Origin: Microbacterium sp.
Lineage (GTDB): Bacteria; Actinomycetota; Actinomycetes; Actinomycetales; Microbacteriaceae
Direction of reading: 5' to 3'
Length of the DNA: 11,283 nucleotides
Assembly: GCF_003248605.1 (NCBI RefSeq)
Contig: NZ_QFPF01000084.1
Coordinates: 3,669 to 14,951, forward strand
A model generated the notes under the pieces. It saw only the letters and a program-made list of their open reading frames with translations. It made no database searches and had not been told where the DNA came from. Within the stretch, counting starts at the first letter, position 1; every line of letters starts with the position of its first letter. Positions 1 to 7,999 of the stretch are shown in pieces. The translations under genes were made by a program, and so were the position numbers.

Positions 1-171
1 GCGGAGAACGCGCCGCTCGTGACACCCTTCATCCCCACCGGGGTGGCGGGATCGGCGACCCGGCACGCGATCGTCAGCGGGACGGTCGAGGTCACCGACG
101 GCGCACTCACCCTCGATGCGCTGGGGGGCACGAACACCAAGATCGCGTTCGTGGACGTCGTGCCGACCGAG
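1..171 (+). repeat. Tandem protein repeat, unit 1 (3' end only)
   Basis: This is the last part of the first visible copy of a repeated extracellular module. It carries the F(I/V)PT...VTDG.LTL...GTNTKI pattern that also closes units 2 and 3. More copies may lie upstream of the window. Confidence 0.65.
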
Positions 172-3100
172 ATCGTCGACCCCGGCGGCGACGACCCTTC
201 CGACGGCGCGCAGGTCAAGGTGACGTTCCAGCCCTCCGGCACGCCCGTGCCCGCGGGATGGACGGCCGAGACCGGCGGTGCCTTCTCGGAGGCACGCGGC
301 TTCGGCTGGCTCGACGCGGCGAACTCGCAGCCCGTCGATCGCACGATCGCGACGCGCTACCGCACCGCACCGCTGGGCGGGATCGCCTTCCCCTCGGACC
401 CGCGACAGCTGGGTCTCGCCTTCCTCGACAACGCGACACAGCCCACCTACACCAGCGGTGTGTGGGAGTACGCGGTGCCGAACGGCGAGTACGAGGTCGG
501 CGTCTCGGTCGGCGATGCGAACTACACCGACTCGACCCACGGCGTGCAGGTCGAGGGACAGCCGATCATCGAGTCGTTCGTGCCGACAGCATCCACGCCC
601 TTCCAGCTCGGTGTGCGCGATGTGACGGTCACCGACGGGCGCCTGACGATCACCAACAGCGGAACCAACACCAAGATCAACTGGCTCTCGATCAAGGGCG
701 ACGGCCTCGAGCCGGGCGGCCCGGTCGTGCCGCTCGCGAAGATCGACTTCCGCCCCGGCGGCACGACGGTGCCGAGCGGTTGGACGGCCGACACGGGTTC
801 GGCGTACAGCGACGCGCAAGGATTCGGGTGGCTCGTCGGCGGGGTCCCGACCGACCGCGGGATCATGACGCGGAACCGGCTCACCCCGACGGCGGGCATC
901 GCCTTCCCGACCGGTGATCCCACACGCCAGTCGCTGATCCTCATGCAGGCCACGACGACCTCCGGCAGCCCCATCACGGGCGGCACCGTCGGGGTGTGGG
1001 AGCACGCGTTGGCGAATGGCACCTACACGGTCAGCGCATCGGTCGGTGACGCGGGGTTCCTCGACTCGGTCCACGGTGTCTCGGCCGAGGGCTCTTCGCT
1101 GGTGTCGAACTTCACCCCGAGCGGTGCCACTCCCTTCGCGAGCGAGACGGCGACGGTGCTCGTGACCGACGGCAAGCTCACGCTCACCGCGACGGGCGTC
1201 AACACGAAGCTCAACTGGGTCACCATCGAGGGGCAAGGGATCACGAACCCGACGATCGGAGTCTCGGCGAACGGCGGCCCGGTCTCGGCGACCTACTCCG
1301 GCGGCACGGCGATCGTGACCGCGAATGCCGTGGCGGCATCCGGCGCCACGATCGAGTCCTTCACCTACTCCATCAATGACGGACCCGACACGGCATACAG
1401 CGGTCCGATCACCCTCGATGACGCCGGCACCCAGTCGGTCCAGTTCACCGCGACCGACTCCGAGGAGCGCACCACCACGCGCACCGTGACATTCGAGATC
1501 CTCGATATCGGCGGCACCGTCGCGCTCGCGAACCAGCAGGTCGTGCGACAGGCGGATGGCACCCCGATGCCCGGCCTCTACGAGGACCTGCTCGTCACAC
1601 ACCGGATCAACTCGGGAACGACGACGCACACGACCACCGAGCAGGCGACCGTGAACGTCACGAACACCGGCGCGAAGGATCTGCGGATCGCCTCCCTCTC
1701 CCTGGGCGGCACCCACGGTGCGCAGTTCCAGGTCATCGCACCGACGGGGGAGTTCCCGGTCTTCCTGGAGCCGGGTCAGACGCTGCCTGTCACGGTGCAG
1801 TTCATCGGCAACAGCGGGAGCAAGGGTGTGCGCTTCGGCACCCTGACGATCGCCTCGAGCGATCCGCAGTCGCCGAGCACCGTCGTGCAGCTGCGCGGCG
1901 GATACATGGGCGCGCCCGAGGGCGGAAGCGAGCTGACGCTGCAGCAGATCTTCACGCTGTTCGGCTCGACCACCTCGACCGGATCCAGCGGCGACTCGCT
2001 CGGCAACGGCTCGGAGATGCCGGGCGCTCCGATGGACGGCGACGAGGTGCGCTCCTACCAGTGGAAGAAGCTCGACACGTCCAAGCCCGTGCAGGCGGTG
2101 CAATTGGGAGCGTTCCATGGATGCTGCGGCCAGAGCGAGACGATCACGATCAACGGCACGTCCGCCACACATGCCGTCGCCTACGGGCAGGCGATCTACC
2201 CGCTGACCTCGGGCGGCGCGAAGGTCGCCCTCACCACCAACCCGGGCGGCAACTTCGGCATCACGATCTCGGGACAGTCGACGACGCAGACGGCGTATAT
2301 GGCGGTCAAGATGTGGCCCGTCGAGGACGCGACCGGCAAGCCCATCCCGGGTGCGTGGTTCGCAGGGCACGACTACATCTCCTCGCCGAACCAGTGCGGC
2401 GTCGGTGCGACCAACTGCGACTACCAGGACAACGTGTACCTCATCACGAACATCCTGCCGGTGTCCTCGTCCGACACGACCGCTCCCGCGGCTCCCGCGG
2501 CGCCCGAGGGCGACGCGGACTCCACCGGCGTCGAGTTGACCTGGACCGCGTCGGCTGAGGCCGATCTCATCGGCTATCGAGTCGAGCGATCGAGTGCCGC
2601 TGCGGGTCCCTGGGCCCTCGCGAGCGGCACGGGGCTGGTCACGCGCACATCCTTCCGCGACAACGGTGCCGCGGCCGGCCCGACGACCTACTACCGCGTG
2701 GTGGCGGTCGACGCATCGGGCAACCAGACCGCGGGAGCCGCGGCATCCGTCGACACGTCGTCGATCACGGCTGCGCCGATCCGCATCAACGCCGGTGGGC
2801 CCGCATTGACGCTCGGAGGTGTCTCGTGGGCCGCCGACACCAACTTCTCGGGAGGAAAGTCGTTCAGCAACACCGCCATCGCCGACATCCTCGGCACGAC
2901 CAGCGATCAGTTGTATCGCACCGAGCGCAGCGCGCTGACGGGCCCGGGCAGCTTCTCCTATGCCATCCCGGTGCCGAGCTCGGGCCAGTATCAGGTGACA
3001 CTGCACTTCGCCGAGATCTGGCACGGCGCGACGAACGGCGGGCCCGGCGGCACCGGCAAGCGCGTCTTCTCCGTGAACATGGAGGGGGGACCGGTCGAGA

Positions 3101-3255
3101 TCTCGAACCTCGACCTCAATGCGCAGGTTGCGCCCATGACCGCCTACCTCACCAACCACACCATCGGGGTGACCGACGGCACGCTGAACATCGGCTTCAG
3201 CTCCACCGTCGACCAGCCGAAGGTGTCGGCCATCGAGATCGTCAAGGTCGGTTAG
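1..3255 (+). CDS. Large secreted multidomain carbohydrate-binding-like protein (5' partial, malectin C-terminus)
   Basis: The frame is open from the first base, so the N-terminus and any signal peptide lie upstream; 1084 residues are visible, ending in TAG. Domains by visible residue: end of one beta-sandwich repeat (1-57), a full repeat (71-235), another full repeat (246-415), an Ig-like region (420-502), an ASH/'choice-of-anchor D'-like region (about 545-636), a module with Cys708/709 and Cys799/806 (about 681-820), an FN3 domain (about 826-920) and a malectin-like domain (926-1084) opening with IRINAGG and containing LHFAEIW. The repeats share the GFGWL, GDA and VTDG...NTK motifs and resemble galactose-binding-type sandwiches. 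Family knowledge suggests extracellular glycan binding or adhesion; no catalytic motif is recognised. There is no C-terminal LPXTG or membrane anchor, so the protein is probably released or held by the glycan it binds. It lies 9 bp before the glycosyltransferase operon, so a role at the polysaccharide surface is inferred. The domain classes are fairly sure, the ligand is unknown. Confidence 0.85.
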   Translation, partial: AENAPLVTPFIPTGVAGSATRHAIVSGTVEVTDGALTLDALGGTNTKIAFVDVVPTEIVDPGGDDPSDGAQVKVTFQPSGTPVPAGWTAETGGAFSEARGFGWLDAANSQPVDRTIATRYRTAPLGGIAFPSDPRQLGLAFLDNATQPTYTSGVWEYAVPNGEYEVGVSVGDANYTDSTHGVQVEGQPIIESFVPTASTPFQLGVRDVTVTDGRLTITNSGTNTKINWLSIKGDGLEPGGPVVPLAKIDFRPGGTTVPSGWTADTGSAYSDAQGFGWLVGGVPTDRGIMTRNRLTPTAGIAFPTGDPTRQSLILMQATTTSGSPITGGTVGVWEHALANGTYTVSASVGDAGFLDSVHGVSAEGSSLVSNFTPSGATPFASETATVLVTDGKLTLTATGVNTKLNWVTIEGQGITNPTIGVSANGGPVSATYSGGTAIVTANAVAASGATIESFTYSINDGPDTAYSGPITLDDAGTQSVQFTATDSEERTTTRTVTFEILDIGGTVALANQQVVRQADGTPMPGLYEDLLVTHRINSGTTTHTTTEQATVNVTNTGAKDLRIASLSLGGTHGAQFQVIAPTGEFPVFLEPGQTLPVTVQFIGNSGSKGVRFGTLTIASSDPQSPSTVVQLRGGYMGAPEGGSELTLQQIFTLFGSTTSTGSSGDSLGNGSEMPGAPMDGDEVRSYQWKKLDTSKPVQAVQLGAFHGCCGQSETITINGTSATHAVAYGQAIYPLTSGGAKVALTTNPGGNFGITISGQSTTQTAYMAVKMWPVEDATGKPIPGAWFAGHDYISSPNQCGVGATNCDYQDNVYLITNILPVSSSDTTAPAAPAAPEGDADSTGVELTWTASAEADLIGYRVERSSAAAGPWALASGTGLVTRTSFRDNGAAAGPTTYYRVVAVDASGNQTAGAAASVDTSSITAAPIRINAGGPALTLGGVSWAADTNFSGGKSFSNTAIADILGTTSDQLYRTERSALTGPGSFSYAIPVPSSGQYQVTLHFAEIWHGATNGGPGGTGKRVFSVNMEGGPVEISNLDLNAQVAPMTAYLTNHTIGVTDGTLNIGFSSTVDQPKVSAIEIVKVG
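211..705 (+). repeat. Tandem protein repeat, unit 2
   Basis: This is a complete copy of about 165 residues. It opens with a VTFQPSGTPVPAGW-type strand, then GFGWL, a DR..ATRYR segment, WEYAVPNGEYEV, GDANYTDS.HGV, and closes with VTDGRLTI and NTKINW. The order is shared with unit 3. The pattern resembles galactose-binding-type sandwich domains at the N-terminus of some pectin-degrading esterases; that assignment is inferred from pattern only. Confidence 0.7.
736..1242 (+). repeat. Tandem protein repeat, unit 3
   Basis: This is a complete copy of about 169 residues, in register with unit 2: FRPGGTTVPSGW, GFGWL, DRGIMTRNR, WEHALANGTYTV, GDAGFLDSVHGV, VTDGKLTL and NTKLNW. DNA identity between the copies is clearly lower than protein pattern identity, which points to old duplication and no recent homogenisation. 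Confidence 0.7.
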
Positions 3256-3258
3256 GGG
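3254..3258 (+). promoter_or_regulatory. Ribosome binding site overlapping the upstream TAG stop
   Basis: AGGGG starts inside the stop codon of the secreted-protein gene and lies 6 bases before the ATG at 3265. It supports that ATG as the start of the first glycosyltransferase and suggests that translation of the two genes is linked. Confidence 0.55.
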
Positions 3259-3264
3259 CGACCG

Positions 3265-4467
3265 ATGACCGGCTTGATCGCGCACGAATGGATCGCGCCG
3301 CACGGGGGCGCCGAGGAGGTGCTGTCGCAGATGATGGCCGCCTTCCCGGAAGCGCGGGTGTCATGCCTCTGGAACGACAATCCCGGGCGGTTCGGGGCGA
3401 CGCGGCTGAACCAGAGCTGGATGAGCAGGACGCCGCTGAGGATGTGCAAGGCCGCGGCGCTGCCCCTCATGCCCGCGACCTGGCGAGCCGTCGACACGCG
3501 CGACGCCGAGTGGGTTCTGACGAGCTCGCACGCTTTCGCGCACCACGCGGGCGGCCGCGCGCTGCGCGAGGCGGGGAGGCACTTCTCCTACGTCCACACC
3601 CCCGCCCGCTATCTCTGGGAACCCGGCCTGGATCGCCGGGGCGCGGGAGTCCTGGCCGCCGCCGTGCGTGGGCCGCTGCAGCGGATCGATCGTGCGCGCG
3701 CGCGGGAGGGCAGCATGTACGCCGCCAACAGCGAGTACGTGCGGCAGCGTCTGCACAGGTTCTGGGGCGTGGACGCGGCGGTCATCCCGCCGCCCGTGCG
3801 CGTCAAACTGATCACGTCACGGGTCGACTGGCGCGACGAGCTGGTCGGGCAGGAGCGCGGCGTCGCCCAGCGTCTGCCCGAGGGCTTCGTGCTCGGGGCG
3901 TCACGCTTCGTGTCGTACAAGCGGCTGGACCTGGTCATCCGCGCCGCCGAGATCGTCGGACTGCCCGCTGTCATCGCGGGTGCCGGCCCCGAGGAGGCGC
4001 ATCTGCGGGCCATCGCGGCGTCGGCCACGGTGCCGGTCGTCTTCGTGATCTCGCCCTCGGACGAGTTGCTGTTCTCCCTGTACCAGCGGGCTGCCGTCTA
4101 CGTGTTCCCCGCCGTCGAGGACTTCGGCATCATGCCGGTCGAGGCCATGTCGGTGGGCACCCCGGCCGTCGTCAACATCGCCGGAGGCGCGCGCGAGAGC
4201 GTGGAAGCCCTCGATTCGGGTGAGCTGGCCGACTTCGACTCGCCGTTGTCCATCGAGCGCGCCGTGACGGCGGCACTGCGTCGTGATCGGCACCTCGTCG
4301 GGCGCGGAGCAGAGCACTACTCTGAGGCCAGCTTCCGTCGTACATTGCGAAGCTGGATGGGGGTGGACAGTGTCGGAGCGGGAGCGGATCGCAGTCTTGG
4401 GGACCGCGGAGTGGGATCACCCGATCGCGACGAACCAGCACTTCGTCGTCACGCAGCTGTCGCGTGA
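3265..4467 (+). CDS. GT4-family glycosyltransferase (GT-B fold)
   Basis: The 400-residue product is predicted to transfer a sugar from a nucleotide-sugar donor to a lipid-linked glycan at the inner membrane face; donor and acceptor are not readable. The N-terminal domain starts with HEWIAPHGGAEEVL (residues 7-20), the usual acceptor-side glycine-rich opening. It continues through SSHAFAHHA and SYVHTPARYLWEP, typical of the actinobacterial WbaZ-like mannosyltransferase-type subgroup. The C-terminal domain has LGASRFVSYKRLD (about 210-222) and the GT4 EX7E signature at Glu285/Glu293 in EDFGIMPVEAMS. ATG 3265 has a good AGGGG site 6 bases upstream. Oddity: homology-like sequence ends around SFRRTLRSWMG, and the last roughly 33 residues are encoded by the 98 bases that overlap the next gene's start. 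They look like out-of-frame translation of it, so the original stop may have been lost. Family call is firm, sugar specificity unknown. Confidence 0.9.
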   Translation: MTGLIAHEWIAPHGGAEEVLSQMMAAFPEARVSCLWNDNPGRFGATRLNQSWMSRTPLRMCKAAALPLMPATWRAVDTRDAEWVLTSSHAFAHHAGGRALREAGRHFSYVHTPARYLWEPGLDRRGAGVLAAAVRGPLQRIDRARAREGSMYAANSEYVRQRLHRFWGVDAAVIPPPVRVKLITSRVDWRDELVGQERGVAQRLPEGFVLGASRFVSYKRLDLVIRAAEIVGLPAVIAGAGPEEAHLRAIAASATVPVVFVISPSDELLFSLYQRAAVYVFPAVEDFGIMPVEAMSVGTPAVVNIAGGARESVEALDSGELADFDSPLSIERAVTAALRRDRHLVGRGAEHYSEASFRRTLRSWMGVDSVGAGADRSLGDRGVGSPDRDEPALRRHAAVA

Positions 4468-5530
4468 GTTCGATGTCACCTACGTGCAGTCTCTCGGGCT
4501 GCGCCGACCGAGGCTCAGCGGCACGGATCTCGCCCGAGCCGCGGGGCGTCTGCGGGGAGGGCGACGAGACGGGTTTCGGCGTCCGCGCCCACAATCCCTC
4601 ACGGTGTTGTCGCCCCGTGCCGTGCCGTGGCACTCCGGGCTCGGGTCGCGGCTGAACTCGGCGCTGCTGGATTCGCGAGGGGGCACCTGGGCCAGGGTGC
4701 GCCCGTTCGATCTGCTGTGGACGTTCAGTCCCGTGACCTACGGACTGGCGGGCGACGCGCCCATCATCTATCACTGCGTCGATCTTCTCGCCGAGGTACC
4801 GGGAATCGATCGCCGTGCCATCGCGGAGGGTGAGCGCCAGCTCGCGGGTGCCGGAGCGCCCGCGATCGCGACCTCCCAGGTCGTCGCCGATCATCTGAGC
4901 GGGTGCGGCTTCGGCGACCTCCGCATCTGGCAGAGCACCGCACATGTCGGGCCGTTCCTCGAAGCGGGGGTCCGGCCCGCGGCGAGCAGGAATGCCGCGG
5001 CGCTGTATGCCGGCAGCATCCGCACGGACAAGGTCGATGTGTCACTGCTGGTTGCGCTCGCCGAGTCCGGGGTCGAGGTCCACCTGGCCGGCCCCCTGTC
5101 CGAAGGCGGTGCAGACGGTCGAGCGGCGCTGGCGCGCGTCACCGCCGCCGGAGGCGTGTACCACGGCACACTCGGAGCCGGTGAGCTTGCTCAGCTCGCA
5201 TCGCAGTGCACCGTCGGGCTGATCCCGTATGCGCTGAACGCGTACACCCGCGGCGTCAGCCCGCTGAAGACCTACGAGTATCTTGCCGCCGGGCTCGCCG
5301 TCGTCTCGACGGCGCTGCCCGGGGTCGGCGCTGTTCCTGGACATGTGTGGCGGGAGGGCTCGGTGGCCGGCTTCGTCGCACGAGTGCGTACGACGCTGGC
5401 GCTCACGGATTCCGAACGCACGGCGCGGCGCGCGCTGGCCGCGCAGGAATCATGGGACGAACGGCTTCCCGAGATCCTGGCGGTCGCCCGGGCGGAGATC
5501 GCCCGGCGACCCGCTAGGGTCGCACCGTGA
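4370..5530 (+). CDS. GT-B glycosyltransferase (TuaH-like / group 1)
   Basis: The 386-residue product is a likely cytoplasmic glycosyltransferase of the glycan pathway. The chosen start is GTG 4370, just before SERERIAVLGTAEWDHP; a purine-rich GGGGGTGG stretch precedes it. The open frame extends upstream to 4283 but that part is low-quality sequence overlapping the previous gene. Visible features are EWDHPIATNQHFV (14-26), an acceptor-domain motif reminiscent of TuaH-type enzymes; the mid-protein YHCVDLL strand; AALYAGSIRTDKVD at the start of the nucleotide-sugar domain; and SPLKTYEYLAAGLAVVS (297-313), the usual donor-binding signature, with Lys300 and Glu303 in the expected places. The gene overlaps the one before by 98 bp and the next by 4 bp (GTGA), so it is in the same transcription unit. 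The TuaH comparison is from motif memory; substrate is unknown. Confidence 0.85.
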   Translation: MSERERIAVLGTAEWDHPIATNQHFVVTQLSREFDVTYVQSLGLRRPRLSGTDLARAAGRLRGGRRDGFRRPRPQSLTVLSPRAVPWHSGLGSRLNSALLDSRGGTWARVRPFDLLWTFSPVTYGLAGDAPIIYHCVDLLAEVPGIDRRAIAEGERQLAGAGAPAIATSQVVADHLSGCGFGDLRIWQSTAHVGPFLEAGVRPAASRNAAALYAGSIRTDKVDVSLLVALAESGVEVHLAGPLSEGGADGRAALARVTAAGGVYHGTLGAGELAQLASQCTVGLIPYALNAYTRGVSPLKTYEYLAAGLAVVSTALPGVGAVPGHVWREGSVAGFVARVRTTLALTDSERTARRALAAQESWDERLPEILAVARAEIARRPARVAP

Positions 5531-6885
5531 GGGAGAGGGTCACCGGGGTCCCGAGCGGCGGAGCGTCGCTGATCGCCGTCGTGTTCGTCGTCGTGGCGGT
5601 TGCCGCTGCGGGACTGACCTCGTGGCGTGATGATCTCGCCGTGCCCATCGCCGCAGCGGTGGTCGTCGCCGTGATGGCCGTGCTGGATTGGCGCATCCCG
5701 GTAGTGCTCGCGGCGCTGGTGCTGCCCACCTCGGTCTCCCTCACGACGCCCGTCGGCTTCGTCGCGGTCTCGGATGCGCTGCTGCTCGCGGGCCTGCTGG
5801 GCGCCCTGGTGCGTGGCGACCTGCTGCACGCACTGCGCATCCGGGCGGTTCGCCTCGTCGCCGGGGCATTGGGGGTCTACCTCGGCCTCGCCCTTGCTCT
5901 CGGGTTGGCTTCCGGGGCCGAGGGTGTCGTGGTCGAGGTCGCCGTGCGCACGATGTTCTGGATTCCGCCGCTGCTTGCGGGCGCGGCACTCGCCGTCCGG
6001 GACGGCGTTCAAGGCGTGCGGTGGATGCTGTCGGCCTACCTCGCCGGTTCGGTCGCCGTCGCCGTCAGCTGGCTGCTGTCGCCGTTCGCGGGCACCGTGT
6101 TGTTCACGCACAAGAACGGCGCGGGACAGACCCTCGCCCTCGCCGTTCTGATCATCGCGTCCTCGCTGCGCCCGCGCTCGCGGCCACTCGCCGTGGCGAT
6201 CGCGATCATCTGCGGGGCCGGCCTGATCGCCACGGGGTCGCGCGGCGCTCTTCTGTCCCTCGCCCTGGGTCTCGTGGTTCTGGCGGTGCTATCGGTGCTG
6301 CGGCAGGCGACGCCGGGTCGGATCGTGACGTCGCTGGGTGTGATCATCGTCTCGGTAGCCGTGCTGACAGTGCTCTCGGAAACGATCCTCGCCCGTGTCG
6401 CCGCGTTCTCGACGGACTACACGGTGCAGATCCGGTTGACGTTCTGGGCGGATGCGATCGGGCAGACGGTCGGTCGCGAATGGATCGGCAATGGGGTGGG
6501 GGCCTACGCGCAGCAATCCTAGTCGCTGCAGCGCGTACTGACGCTCGATCCGCACAACGTCTACGTGCTGACGTACTTCGAAGGCGGCATCCTTCTCCTG
6601 ATCGCCTTCGCGGCCGCGATGGTGACGATCCTGGTCGTGCTCCTGCGCCTGAGGCGCACGGGCGGCGCGGCGGTGCTGGCTGCGACCATGCAGATCGTCC
6701 TGCTCGCCCACACCCTCATCGAAGTGTATTGGAGCAGAGGATCACTGACGCTGCCGATGATCGTGACCGGGTGTGCGGTAGCGCTGGGCGCGCTTGAGAG
6801 ACCTCGGAGCACCGATCGAGGGACAACGGCTGTTCCTCCGCGGAGCCAGCTCCTCACCGCTGAAGAGATGGGTTCCGTTGGCTGA
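5527..6885 (+). pseudogene. Wzy/O-antigen ligase-like polysaccharide polymerase, interrupted by in-frame TAG
   Basis: This gene would encode a polytopic membrane protein of 452 codons, normal for Wzy_C/O-antigen ligase proteins that join lipid-linked repeat units outside the membrane. GTG 5527 overlaps the preceding stop (GTGA) and has AGGG at 5516-5519. Hydrophobic segments fill residues 13-290. Family features are a HKNGAGQT segment, TGSRGALL (Ser238-Arg239-Gly240), then IRLTFWADAIG and GNGVGAY. Codon 332 is TAG (6520-6522). The same frame then continues with PHNVY (His343, Asn344), the family's usual HN motif after the periplasmic loop, and about three more membrane segments to TGA at 6883-6885. 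The truncated 331-residue product lacks the HN motif and last helices, so loss of function is expected unless TAG is read through. Polymerase versus ligase cannot be decided from sequence alone. Confidence 0.85.
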
Positions 6886-6886
6886 C

Positions 6887-7999
6887 ATGCTGAAGGTGGC
6901 CCATGTCGTTCGCCGTGCAGGAATCGGGACCGGTGTCGGTTCAGTGGCCGATGCCGTGTGTGTTCAGATGCGCCGCGACGGCATCGACGCCGTCCTTTTC
7001 ACCCTCAGGGAGACAGGATGGCGCTGGGGGGAGCCGAAGGGCAAGCTGGCGCCTCTGCTTCGGGTCCTGGAGATTGTGTGGTTCACGGCGGCGGGGTCGG
7101 TGATCGCGCGCCTTCGCTACCCGTCGAAGGATGGCTGGGTCGTGTTCAGCCACAACGATGCCCTGGTCGGACAGGTGTACGTGAATCACGGTGTGCTCAG
7201 AGAAGCCCTGAGAATGCGTCCGGACACGTCCTGGCGGTGGAATCCGCTGCATCGGTTCCTTCTCGCGCGGGAGTGGTTGCGCCACCGGAGTCGTGGATAG
7301 CGACGCATCGTCTGCATCTCCAAGAGTGAGGAAGAAGTGCTCGCGCGACACTATCCGCGCACCCAGGCGATGACGACGGTCATTTCGAACGGCGTGGACA
7401 CAACCCGGTTCACCGTCCCCAGCGAAGCCGAGCGGAGAGATGCCCGATCGGCCATCGGCGTCGGCGACCAGGATCCGCTGGCCCTCTTCGTCGGACACGA
7501 GTTCGACCGGAAAGGTCTGTTCGTCGTGCTCGCCGCTCTCGATGAGCTTCAGGATCTGCGCCTGCATGTCGTCGGGGGTTCCCCCGCTGCGATCGACCGT
7601 GCGCGAACGCAGACCCGCGATCGCGGTCTGTCGGGCAGGGTCTCCTTCGCGGGTGTGGGCGACCCGCGAAGCGCCTACGTCGCAGCCGACGTCCTCGTTG
7701 TTCCGAGCCGCTACGAGGCTGCTCCGCTCGTCTTGATCGAAGCACTATCCACCGGTGTTCCCTTCGTGTCGGGGACGAGCGGAATCGGCGCCGATCTCAT
7801 CGCGCAGGGTGCGCCCGGAGTGGCCTGCGACATCGAGTACGAAAGCGTTGCGCGCGCCGTGCGTGCAATGATCTCTCGCCGCTCCGAGGAGGGACGCCCA
7901 CTTTCTCAAGAGCGATGCCGTGCGGTCGCCTCCCGCTACGACTGGACCCCGATCGCGCGCCAGTATGTCGACCTGGCGCGAGATGTGATGCGCCGGTGA
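6887..7999 (+). pseudogene. GT4-family glycosyltransferase, interrupted by in-frame TAG
   Basis: This gene would encode a 370-codon GT-B enzyme. The N-terminal half opens with MLKVAHVVRRAGIGTGVGSVADAV and includes HNDALVGQVYVNHG and NPLHRFLLAREWLRHRS, typical of the acceptor domain. Codon 138 is TAG (7298-7300). With no frame change it resumes as RRIVCISKSEEEVLARHYP, VISNGVDTTRF, FVGHEFDRKGL and the GT4 EX7E signature (Glu277/Glu285 in YEAAPLVLIEAL), ending with TGA at 7997-7999. The conserved residues directly after the TAG argue for one gene split by a nonsense change, not two natural subunits. ATG 6887 is the chosen start; TTG 6878, in the same frame and overlapping the polymerase stop, has a GAAGAG about 10 bases upstream and is a fair alternative. 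A GTG at 7337 preceded by GAGGAAG could restart translation of the C-terminal domain alone. Confidence 0.85.

Noticed and set aside
2826..4223. 465-residue plus-strand frame crossing the junction of the secreted protein and the first glycosyltransferase
   Set aside because: Low-complexity Arg/Gly/His-rich translation, crossing two well-supported genes in another frame.
5272..6111. 279-residue minus-strand frame opposite the glycosyltransferase and polymerase genes
   Set aside because: Composition (Arg, Gln, Asp, Gly, His) is that of an antisense shadow; no motif or plausible start site.
7337..7999. Independent small glycosyltransferase gene starting at GTG 7337
   Set aside because: It is in the same frame as the upstream half, and conserved linker residues lie between the TAG and this GTG. 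It is better read as the 3' part of one broken gene.
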